Source: JAVVVD01 sp036652795 (lineage in GTDB: Bacteria; Bacillota; Clostridia; Christensenellales; CAG-138). Taken from it: a stretch of DNA of 60,656 bases. Within the stretch, counting starts at the first letter, position 1. Each line of letters starts with the position of its first letter. The notes under the pieces were generated by a model. The model ran no database searches and was not told the origin of the DNA. It saw only the letters and a program-made list of their open reading frames with translations. This document shows, piece by piece, positions 35,351 through 43,194 of this stretch. The position numbers and the translations under genes were made by a program. Location of the stretch: NCBI GenBank assembly GCA_036652795.1, contig JAVVVD010000009.1, positions 1 through 60,656 of the forward strand. The letters run 5' to 3'.

Positions 35351-36828
35351 AAGCCATTGATCTGCTGGCGTTTGATCTGGGTGCAAGCAACGGACGCGGC
35401 ATACTCGGCCATTTTGACGGCAGCCGCATAATCACACAGGAGCTATGCCGTTTCGATAACAATTATGTGGATCAAAACAATATCCTATATTGGGATGCGC
35501 TCAACCTGTTTATGCATATGAAGCTTGCACTGCACGAATACCGCAGGCGCGGAGGCACTGCGCTGATGAGCTTTGGAATGGACACATGGGGCGTTGATTA
35601 TGGGCTGCTGGACAAAAACGGCGCGCTGCTTAGCAATCCGCGCAGTTACCGTGGCTCGCTCGATACGGACATGGATGAGGTGTGGAAAGTTGTTTCGCGC
35701 CGCGAGCTGTTTGATCGCACCGGCATAGCCAGCATGAATTTTAACACTATCTACCAATTATATCGCCGCAAAATGCAAAGCGATGTCGCGCTGGAGCACG
35801 CGCGTACGCTGCTGCTTATGCCGGATCTGCTGGGCTATTTTTTCACCGGTGAAATAGCCAGCGAATATACAAATGTCACCACAACCATGCTGTATAACCC
35901 CCTTAAGCATGGTTGGGATACGGATCTTATGCGCATGCTTGGCTTGCCAACGGATATATTTACTCATGTGCAGCCTTCAGGCACACTGCGCGGTCAATTG
36001 CTTGCATCCATCTGTGCTGAAACCGGCGTCAATGCGGCGGCGTTTGCCGCGGTCGGCACACACGACACCGCCTCCGCAGTAGCCGCAGTGCCTGGCAAAG
36101 GCAGCTTCGCGTTCTGTTCTTGCGGAACATGGTCGCTATTCGGCATGGAAACATGCGCGCCCGTGATAACCGATGAGGTTTATACTGCTAACTTTTCCAA
36201 TGAGGGCACAGTACAGGGCGGCTTCTGCCCGCTTAACAACATAATGGGTCTATGGCTTGTGCAGGAGTGCCGCCGTGAATGGCTTATGAACAATAGCGGC
36301 TTAAGTTGGACCGATGTTGTATCTGCCGCATCAGCCGCTACGCCGTTTCGCAGTATAATTGACCCGGATTACAGCGAGTTTTTCAGCGCTGGCAATATGC
36401 AGAATAAGATACGCAATTATTGTGTGCGCACAAGCCAGCCTGTACCGCAGAGTATAGGCGAGGTAGCGCGCTGCATATACGAAAGCCTTGCGCTTAAATA
36501 CCGCTGGGCGCTCTCGCGCCTATCACGTATCAGCGGCAAGCCCATAGATACGCTAAACATCGTGGGCGGCGGCGGCAAAAATGCGCTGCTCAACCAGATG
36601 GCGGCCGACTCCACAGGCTTGCCCGTTATAGCAGGGCCGACTGAGGCCGCAAGTATAGGCAATCTGCTGATGCAAGCCGTAGCGCTGGGCGAGCTTTCCG
36701 GTATAGCTGACGTACGCGCAGTTGTGCGCGCATCCACGGAGCTTATAACCTATGAGCCGCATCATACGCAATCGTGGGAAGATGCTTACGCAAAGCTTTT
36801 AACGCTTATGGAGGAAAATGTATCATGA
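35347..36828 (+). CDS. FGGY-family ketose kinase (rhamnulokinase/fuculokinase-like)
   Basis: The 493-residue kinase has the FGGY N-terminal phosphate loop (LLAFDLGASNGRGILG), the substrate loop FGMDTWGVDYGLLD, and the C-terminal adenosine-binding LNIVGGGGKNALLNQM and GPTEAASIGNLLMQA. The N-terminus and GMDTWGVDYG loop are closest to rhamnulokinase, but its position after fucI and fucU suggests L-fuculose or D-ribulose as substrate, with phosphorylation at C1. The start overlaps fucU and the stop overlaps the SDR start (ATGA). Confidence 0.9.
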   Translation: MKAIDLLAFDLGASNGRGILGHFDGSRIITQELCRFDNNYVDQNNILYWDALNLFMHMKLALHEYRRRGGTALMSFGMDTWGVDYGLLDKNGALLSNPRSYRGSLDTDMDEVWKVVSRRELFDRTGIASMNFNTIYQLYRRKMQSDVALEHARTLLLMPDLLGYFFTGEIASEYTNVTTTMLYNPLKHGWDTDLMRMLGLPTDIFTHVQPSGTLRGQLLASICAETGVNAAAFAAVGTHDTASAVAAVPGKGSFAFCSCGTWSLFGMETCAPVITDEVYTANFSNEGTVQGGFCPLNNIMGLWLVQECRREWLMNNSGLSWTDVVSAASAATPFRSIIDPDYSEFFSAGNMQNKIRNYCVRTSQPVPQSIGEVARCIYESLALKYRWALSRLSRISGKPIDTLNIVGGGGKNALLNQMAADSTGLPVIAGPTEAASIGNLLMQAVALGELSGIADVRAVVRASTELITYEPHHTQSWEDAYAKLLTLMEENVS

Positions 36829-37700
36829 TAGACATGGCAAAATGGGAACGTATTGCCGCTGCCAACGTGAATAACCGCCCTGAAGTCCCGGGCAGATTGG
36901 GCGGCAGGGTAGCGATAGTAACGGGCAGCGCACAGGGGTTTGGGTTGGGCATCGCGCAGGAGCTTTATAGGGAAGGCGCAAGCTTGGCAATAGCTGATCT
37001 CAACTTTGAGCTTGCGACTGAGGTTGCCGGCGAGCTTGGCACACGCGCATTTGCCGTAAAGGTGGACGTGTCAAACGAGGAGAGCGTGTCCGCCATGATA
37101 GGCGCGTGTGTAGAGCGCTTTTTAGGGCTTGATCTGTACGTGAGCAACGCTGGCGTACTCAAGGCAGGCAGCCTTACGGAGCTGGAAAAAAAGGACTTTG
37201 AATTTGTAACCGCAATAAACTATACGGCATATTTCACGGGCGTAAAATATGCCAGCGCGATAATGCGCGCACAATACGTGGCAAACAACGCATGGACAGG
37301 TGATATAATCGAGATCAATTCCAAAAGCGGCCTTACGGGCAGCAACAAAAACTTCGCTTACGCGGGCAGTAAATTCGGCGGTATAGGGCTTACGCAGAGT
37401 TTTGCGCTGGAGCTTTGCCCCTACAATATAAAGGTCAACGCGATATGCCCGGGCAACTACCTTGACGGGCCGTTGTGGATGGATCCCGAGCGCGGCCTGT
37501 TCGTGCAGTATCTGCACGCAGGCAAGGTGCCCGGCGCAAAGAGCGTTGAAGACGTAAAGCGCTATTACGAGGGCAAGGTGCCCATGAATCGAGGCTGCAT
37601 ACCGGCGGATGTGGCCAAGGCCATATTCTACGCAATAGAGCAGACCTACGAAACAGGACAGGCCATCCCCGTAACCGGCGGCCAGAATATGCTAAGGTAA
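36825..37700 (+). CDS. SDR oxidoreductase, sorbitol-6-phosphate 2-dehydrogenase-like
   Basis: The 291-residue protein is a classical short-chain dehydrogenase: TGSAQGFGLGIA (TGxxxGxG cofactor loop), DLYVSNAGVL (NAG), catalytic Ser in EINSKSG, and YAGSKFGG (YxxxK). An acidic residue after beta-2 (IADLNFE) favours NAD. The stretch PLWMDPERGLFVQYL near the C-terminus resembles SrlD/SorD, which oxidise hexitol-6-phosphates. No aldolase gene is adjacent, so this enzyme may form part of a redox rearrangement of the ketose phosphate. ATGA overlap with the kinase. Confidence 0.88.
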   Translation: MIDMAKWERIAAANVNNRPEVPGRLGGRVAIVTGSAQGFGLGIAQELYREGASLAIADLNFELATEVAGELGTRAFAVKVDVSNEESVSAMIGACVERFLGLDLYVSNAGVLKAGSLTELEKKDFEFVTAINYTAYFTGVKYASAIMRAQYVANNAWTGDIIEINSKSGLTGSNKNFAYAGSKFGGIGLTQSFALELCPYNIKVNAICPGNYLDGPLWMDPERGLFVQYLHAGKVPGAKSVEDVKRYYEGKVPMNRGCIPADVAKAIFYAIEQTYETGQAIPVTGGQNMLR

Positions 37701-37705
37701 CCGAT

Positions 37706-38857
37706 ATGATAGATTTACGCATACTATCGCGGCTAAATGTTCCCGATAAGCATCGGCGGCTCGATGCGTTACGCGATATTCATGCCAATACCGCATACCC
37801 GCCGGCAAACCCGCGCTATGTCAATAACCACATACACACCAGCTATTCCTTTTCGCCTTATTCCCCCGCCGCTGCCGTATATGCGGCGCGCGCAGAGGGG
37901 CTATGCACTGCGGGCATTGTAGATCACGACAGCATTGCCGGCGCTAATGAATTCCTGCAAGCAGCGGAAATAATCGATATGCCCGCCACGCTTGGCGCTG
38001 AATTTCGAGTATCCCTTGCCGATACGCCATTAGCGCAGCTTCGCACAAACAACCCTGACCAGTCTGGCATAGCCTATATGACGCTTCAGGGTGTTCCGCG
38101 TTCCAGCATAACCGCGGTACAAGGGTGGTTCACACCATTTCGTGCCGCACGAAATATGCGCAATGAAAATATGGTGCGCAACATCAACGCCCTGCTTAGA
38201 GATGAAAGCATAGCCTTGGATTTTAAGCTGGACGTACTGCCGCTGTCCATGTGGAATGATGGCGGGTCCGTTACCGAGCGGCATTTGATGTATGCGCTTG
38301 CCGGTGCATTGATTAAAAAGGTCGGAATGGGCAGCGGGCTTATTTCGCTGCTTGAAAGACTTGACATTCCGCTTAATTCAACGCAGACGCAGCAGCTTTT
38401 GGATACGCATTACCCCTTTTACGCCTATGAGGTGCTAGGCATACTTAAAGGAGTATTTGTGCCGCGCATCTATGTTGACGCACACGATGAATGCCCCTCT
38501 CTCTCTCAGGCCGTATCATTTGCCAAGGATGTTGGCGCGATTCTCTGTTACCCCTATTTAGGTGATGTTACGCAGAATATTACAGGCGATAAGCGTGCGC
38601 AAAGGTTTGAGGACGCTTATCTTGACGAACTGCTTAAAGTGATGTTTAACGCCGGTGTGCACGCCGTCACCTACATGCCTGCGCGCAATACCCGGCAACA
38701 GTTGCTCAGGGTGCGCTCGTTATGCGAAAAGCTTAACATGTTTCAGGTTAGCGGTGAGGACGTAAACTCTCCACGCCAAAGTTTTATTTGTTCCGCCATG
38801 GATGATCCCCTTTTTGACAATCTCATTAAAAACACGTGGACGCTTATCGCACGGTAA
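37706..38857 (+). CDS. PHP-domain metal-dependent phosphoesterase-like protein
   Basis: The 383-residue protein has PHP metal-binding motifs: NNHIHTSYSFSPYS (HxH), GIVDHDSIAG (DHD), and LGAEFRV (E). The C-terminal part contains VYVDAHDECPS-like and LCYPYLGDVTQN segments that would complete the site. PHP proteins are trinuclear-metal hydrolases of phosphate esters, and some act in sugar pathways. It starts 5 nt after the SDR gene. A role as sugar-phosphate phosphatase is plausible but not shown. Confidence 0.82.
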   Translation: MIDLRILSRLNVPDKHRRLDALRDIHANTAYPPANPRYVNNHIHTSYSFSPYSPAAAVYAARAEGLCTAGIVDHDSIAGANEFLQAAEIIDMPATLGAEFRVSLADTPLAQLRTNNPDQSGIAYMTLQGVPRSSITAVQGWFTPFRAARNMRNENMVRNINALLRDESIALDFKLDVLPLSMWNDGGSVTERHLMYALAGALIKKVGMGSGLISLLERLDIPLNSTQTQQLLDTHYPFYAYEVLGILKGVFVPRIYVDAHDECPSLSQAVSFAKDVGAILCYPYLGDVTQNITGDKRAQRFEDAYLDELLKVMFNAGVHAVTYMPARNTRQQLLRVRSLCEKLNMFQVSGEDVNSPRQSFICSAMDDPLFDNLIKNTWTLIAR

Positions 38858-38922
38858 GCGCTCAGGCGCGATAAATACTCACAATTGCCTTATTACAACA
38901 GAGCCATGAAAGGATTATTTGT

Positions 38923-40188
38923 ATGAAAACAAGAGCTGTGCGGCTGTATGGAGAGATGGATCTCCGTTTAGAAAGCTTTGAACTTTCCCCAATCAAACAG
39001 GATGGCATACGTGCAAAAGTCATATCCGACAGCATATGCATGAGCAGCTATAAGGCAGCCTCGCAAGGGGCGGCGCATAAGCGCGTGCCGGACGATGTTG
39101 CGCAAAACCCCGTAATAATCGGCCATGAATTCTGCGGCGAAATCGTTGAGGTGGGCGAAGCATGGCGGCATAAATTCAGCCCTGGCGACAGATTCGTTAT
39201 ACAGCCCGCGCATTTCTACAATGGCTCGCTTGCAGCGCCCGGCTATTCCTACGCCGAATGCGGCGGAGATGCAACCTATGTAAACATACCTTTCGAAACC
39301 ATGGAGATGGACTGTCTGCTTAAATACGATTCAGACGTATTCTTCTATGGTTCGCTTGCAGAGCCAATGAGCTGCGTTATAGGTACGTTCCACGCAATGT
39401 ATCACACAACCCCCGGCAGCTATGCTCATTCCATGGGCATTGCGCAAGGCGGTAAGCTTGCTCTGCTTGCATCCGTAGGCCCCATGGGGCTTGGCGCTAT
39501 AGATTATGCCCTGCATTGCGACAGAAGACCCGAGCTTATTGTTGTTACCGATATAGATGATGCCCGCCTTGCGCGGGCGCAGAGCATCTATCCTGTGGCT
39601 CACGCCAAGGAGCTTGGGATAAGGCTTGAATATGTAAATACCGCCAAAGTTGATAACCCCGCTGCACATCTGCGCTCTATCACACACGGCACTGGTTTTG
39701 ACGATGTGATCTGCTTTGCGCCCGTGCGCCCCGTGGTTGAACAAGCAGATGCGATACTTGCGCAGGATGGCTGCCTGAATTTTTTTGCCGGCCCGGCCGA
39801 CCCTGCCTTTTCCGCCATGCTAAATTTTTACAATGTTCATTATAACTACACGCATCTTGTTGGAACCTCCGGCGGCAACACCAGCGATATGCGCGAGGCA
39901 ATCTCCATGATGAACGATGGTAGGCTAGACCCTTCCGCCATGATAACGCACGTGGGCGGATTGGACTGCGTGATCAACACCACTCTTCAGCTACCCCATA
40001 TACCCGGCGGCAAGAAGCTTATTTACAACCATATCAGTCTGCCGCTCACCGCTATCTCCGATTTTGAAGAAAAGGGCAAGACCGAAGCGCTCTTTAGGCG
40101 ACTGCACCAGATAGTTTCCGCAAACAACGGCCTATGGTGCGGCGAAGCGGAAAAGTATCTGCTTGCCAACGCCGTTGCGGCGGAATAG
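38923..40188 (+). CDS. Zinc-type dehydrogenase, L-sorbose-1-phosphate reductase-like
   Basis: The 421-residue MDR protein has a GroES-like catalytic domain with IIGHEFCGEIVEVG (zinc His-Glu) and a Rossmann domain with LLASVGPMGLGAIDYAL (GPxGxG) and VVTDIDDARL. The four structural-zinc Cys of typical ADH are absent. Length and C-terminal extension resemble SorE, which reduces L-sorbose-1-phosphate to glucitol-6-phosphate. Paired with the SorD-like SDR this predicts ketose-1-phosphate to alditol phosphate to a different ketose phosphate. GAAAGGATT precedes the ATG. It ends the fucose operon. Confidence 0.82.
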   Translation: MKTRAVRLYGEMDLRLESFELSPIKQDGIRAKVISDSICMSSYKAASQGAAHKRVPDDVAQNPVIIGHEFCGEIVEVGEAWRHKFSPGDRFVIQPAHFYNGSLAAPGYSYAECGGDATYVNIPFETMEMDCLLKYDSDVFFYGSLAEPMSCVIGTFHAMYHTTPGSYAHSMGIAQGGKLALLASVGPMGLGAIDYALHCDRRPELIVVTDIDDARLARAQSIYPVAHAKELGIRLEYVNTAKVDNPAAHLRSITHGTGFDDVICFAPVRPVVEQADAILAQDGCLNFFAGPADPAFSAMLNFYNVHYNYTHLVGTSGGNTSDMREAISMMNDGRLDPSAMITHVGGLDCVINTTLQLPHIPGGKKLIYNHISLPLTAISDFEEKGKTEALFRRLHQIVSANNGLWCGEAEKYLLANAVAAE

Positions 40189-40347
40189 TACACGCATTCT
40201 TCGGCGTACTGTGCTGACAGATGATTAGGTTCCATTTGCCGGCGCAGTATGCCAAACTACTACCAGAGCAAAATCAATACGGTATACATTTTTAGACTAA
40301 ATCTTATTGAACTACGCGTTTTTTTATAGATTGATCTGTGCAAACTA

Positions 40348-40376
40348 TTGACCATTCAGTATCGTCACGTTATAAT
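40348..40376 (+). promoter_or_regulatory. Promoter of the lipoyl dehydrogenase operon
   Basis: TTGACC at 40348-40353, a 17-nt spacer and a perfect TATAAT at 40371-40376, 71 nt before the E2 start. The E2-E3-E1-deoR operon therefore has its own strong promoter. Confidence 0.82.
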
Positions 40377-40446
40377 ATAACATATTAATGTTAGTTTATA
40401 GCATATGCATAGAAAATTCATCACATATTTAGTTAGGAGGTGCATT

Positions 40447-41784
40447 ATGGCAGTACCGGTTATAATGCCACGGCAGGGTCAGTCCGTGGAGAGCTGTGTG
40501 TTGACGCAATGGAGCAAAAAAGTCGGTGATGCGGTTAAAAAGGGTGATATCCTGTTCACCTATGAAACCGATAAGAGTACATTCGAGGAAGAATCCAAGG
40601 TGGATGGAACTCTGCTTGCGGCCTTCTTTGATGTGGACGACGATGTGCCTTGCCTTGCCAACGTGGCGGTAATAGGCGAAGCAAATGAGGATTATTCACA
40701 ATTCGATCCGCGCGGCGGCGGTGCTATCGCACAGGCGCCCGCCGTGGCGGCGCCTCAAGCCGGAACGGCTGCCGCCGCGCCCGTTATTGCCATCGACATA
40801 AATGCCGATAAAAGCATCGCCGTATCGCCAAGAGCACGCGTTGCCGCCCAAAGCCTTATGGTTAACGCGACAGCCGCCATACCCACTGGCCCAAACGGAC
40901 GTGTGATTGAACGTGATGTTATAGCGCTTGCCAACGATGGCAAAAAGGCCACGCCGGCCGCAATTGCCGATATGATAGCGCAGCGCATCGAATTCGGCAC
41001 GGGGCTTGGCGGACGCATAACCACAGCGGATATTGAATCCGCCACAGTTGTCCAGGCGCCAAGCACAGAGCCAAGCATACAAGCAAGTGCCGATTATGAG
41101 GATCAAAAGCTATCCAACATACGCAGGGTAATAGCAAAGAGCATGCAGCAAAGCCTTGCGAGTATGGCACAGCTGACCCATAATTCTTCATTTGACGCAA
41201 CATCGATTCAGCATCTGCGCGCTACCCTTAAGGCCGCGCAAGAAAAGCTGGATACGCCAAGCATCACAATAAATGATATTGTGCTATTCGCCGTATCCCG
41301 TATACTGCCAAAGCACCCCGAACTTAACGCACATCTGTTGGATGATAAGCTGCGCCTGTTCAAGCACGTGCATATCGGCATGGCAGTGGATACACCGCGC
41401 GGGCTGCTCGTGCCCACGCTATTCAACGCCGATACCAAAAGCCTGCGCGAAATATCAATGCAATCCAAGGCGCTGGCCAAGGCCGCACATGAGGGCAGCA
41501 TAAATCCCGATCTGCTTACCGGCGCAACCTTTACCGTAAGCAATTTAGGTGCGCTAGGTATAGAATCCTTCACCCCCATAATCAATCCCCCACAAACCGG
41601 TATTCTGGGTGTGGATTGCATAATCGAACGTGTACGCACTGTGGATGGTCAGATCACAGCATACCCCGCAATGGGACTTTCGCTCACTTATGACCATCGA
41701 GCAGTAGACGGCGCGCCTGCTTCACGTTTTCTCAAAGAACTCTGCGTAGCTCTGGAAAATATAGAAGCGCTGCTTGTGATCTAG
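40447..41784 (+). CDS. 2-oxoacid/acetoin-type dehydrogenase E2 (dihydrolipoamide acyltransferase)
   Basis: The 445-residue protein has one lipoyl domain (1-78) with the lipoylated Lys in YETDKSTFEEE, an Ala/Pro linker, then two stretches that both look like peripheral-subunit-binding domains (about 118-158, SPRARVAAQ to GRVIERDV; and about 165-200, ATPAAIADM to GRITTADI). The catalytic domain (about 220-445) ends with YDHRAVDGAPASRF, holding the HxxxD site. It transfers an acyl group to CoA. GGAGG precedes the ATG at 40447. It is first in an operon with E3 and E1. Confidence 0.93.
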   Translation: MAVPVIMPRQGQSVESCVLTQWSKKVGDAVKKGDILFTYETDKSTFEEESKVDGTLLAAFFDVDDDVPCLANVAVIGEANEDYSQFDPRGGGAIAQAPAVAAPQAGTAAAAPVIAIDINADKSIAVSPRARVAAQSLMVNATAAIPTGPNGRVIERDVIALANDGKKATPAAIADMIAQRIEFGTGLGGRITTADIESATVVQAPSTEPSIQASADYEDQKLSNIRRVIAKSMQQSLASMAQLTHNSSFDATSIQHLRATLKAAQEKLDTPSITINDIVLFAVSRILPKHPELNAHLLDDKLRLFKHVHIGMAVDTPRGLLVPTLFNADTKSLREISMQSKALAKAAHEGSINPDLLTGATFTVSNLGALGIESFTPIINPPQTGILGVDCIIERVRTVDGQITAYPAMGLSLTYDHRAVDGAPASRFLKELCVALENIEALLVI

Positions 41785-41811
41785 TTTTTTTTGAAAGGAC
41801 TGTTATAACAG

Positions 41812-43182
41812 ATGATTTATGATCTTATTGTTCTAGGCGGTGGCCCTGCGGGTTATCTCGCAAGCGAGCGTGCAGGGCATGCCGGTATGAGTGTATTGTG
41901 CGTGGAGGCGCGCAGCGTTGGCGGTGTTTGCCTAAACGAGGGCTGTATCCCCACAAAAACATTGCTGTATTCCGCCAAGCTGTATGACGGAGCGGCACAT
42001 GGCGAAAAATACGGCATTACCTCTACGGGTCTTGCGATTGACCATCAAAAGGTGGTTGCTCGCAAGGATAAAATAGTTAAAATGCTAGTTGCCGGTGTAA
42101 AGAGCGCGCTTAAGGCCAACAATGTGGTCATGGCAGACGGCATCGGTGTAATAACCGGCCGCAGCAGCGATGGCTATACCGTAGCAGTTGGCGATGAAAC
42201 CTATACAGGCAAGCGCCTGCTTATCGCCACAGGCTCCTCCCCCGCCATACCGCCCATCCCCGGTCTAAAGGATGGCTTGGAATCCGGCTTCGTTATGACC
42301 AACCGCGAAACGCTGGCGCTTGCCCAAAAGCCTAACCGTTTGGCGGTGATAGGCGGCGGCGTCATCGGACTTGAAATGGCAAGCTATTTTTGCTCCATCG
42401 GCACAGAGGTTACCGTTATCGAAATGCTTGATCATATCGCCGGTGAAAATGATACACAGCTTACAGCTATACTTCAGCGCAACTATCAAAAAAAGGGCGT
42501 TACGTTCCATCTGGGTGCACGTGTAACTCAGATAAAACCGGACGGCGTCTGCTATGAAAAGGATGGGCAGGCGGAGTTTTTGCCCGCGGATAAGGTGCTT
42601 TTATCCATAGGACGCAGGGCCAACACAAAGGAAATAGGGCTTGAAAGCATAAATGTACTTACAGAGCGCGGCGCAATCGTTACGGATGCGCATATGCGCA
42701 CAAACGTGCCTGAAGTCTATGCCGCGGGCGACGTCAACGGCATTTCCATGCTGGCGCATACCGCTTACCGCGAGGCCGAGGTGGCTGTAAACACAATGGT
42801 TGGCAAACGCGACGTGATGCGCTACAACGCCATACCCGGCGTTATCTACACCAACCCCGAGCTTGGCAGTGTTGGTGAAACCCAAGCGACCGCTACAAGC
42901 AAGGGCTTAAACTTTGATACTGTCAGTATACCAATGCGTTTTTCCGGCAGGTATTTGGCCGAAAACGAAGGTGGCGACGGCATATGCAAGCTGGTTATAG
43001 ACCGTGAACGCCGCACGCTGCTGGGTGCGCAGGCTCTATGCAACTACGCCTCCGAATTTATCGTAGCTGCCGGCGTGTTTATAGAGCTTCAGCTCACCAT
43101 TGAGGATATAAAGGAGCTTGTGTTTCCCCATCCCACAGTGTGTGAGATAATCCGTGAAGCTGTATTTCAATACGACAGATAA
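41812..43182 (+). CDS. lpdA: Dihydrolipoyl dehydrogenase (E3)
   Basis: The 456-residue flavoprotein reoxidises the E2 dihydrolipoyl arm with NAD+. Landmarks are LGGGPAGYLASE (FAD), VCLNEGCIPTKTL (redox disulfide), VIGGGVIGLEMASYF (NAD) and FPHPTVCEIIREA (active His-Glu). E3 normally serves several complexes, but the location between E2 and E1 marks this copy as dedicated. It has no N-terminal lipoyl domain. Confidence 0.96.
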   Translation: MIYDLIVLGGGPAGYLASERAGHAGMSVLCVEARSVGGVCLNEGCIPTKTLLYSAKLYDGAAHGEKYGITSTGLAIDHQKVVARKDKIVKMLVAGVKSALKANNVVMADGIGVITGRSSDGYTVAVGDETYTGKRLLIATGSSPAIPPIPGLKDGLESGFVMTNRETLALAQKPNRLAVIGGGVIGLEMASYFCSIGTEVTVIEMLDHIAGENDTQLTAILQRNYQKKGVTFHLGARVTQIKPDGVCYEKDGQAEFLPADKVLLSIGRRANTKEIGLESINVLTERGAIVTDAHMRTNVPEVYAAGDVNGISMLAHTAYREAEVAVNTMVGKRDVMRYNAIPGVIYTNPELGSVGETQATATSKGLNFDTVSIPMRFSGRYLAENEGGDGICKLVIDRERRTLLGAQALCNYASEFIVAAGVFIELQLTIEDIKELVFPHPTVCEIIREAVFQYDR

Positions 43183-43194
43183 GGAGAAGCAGCC

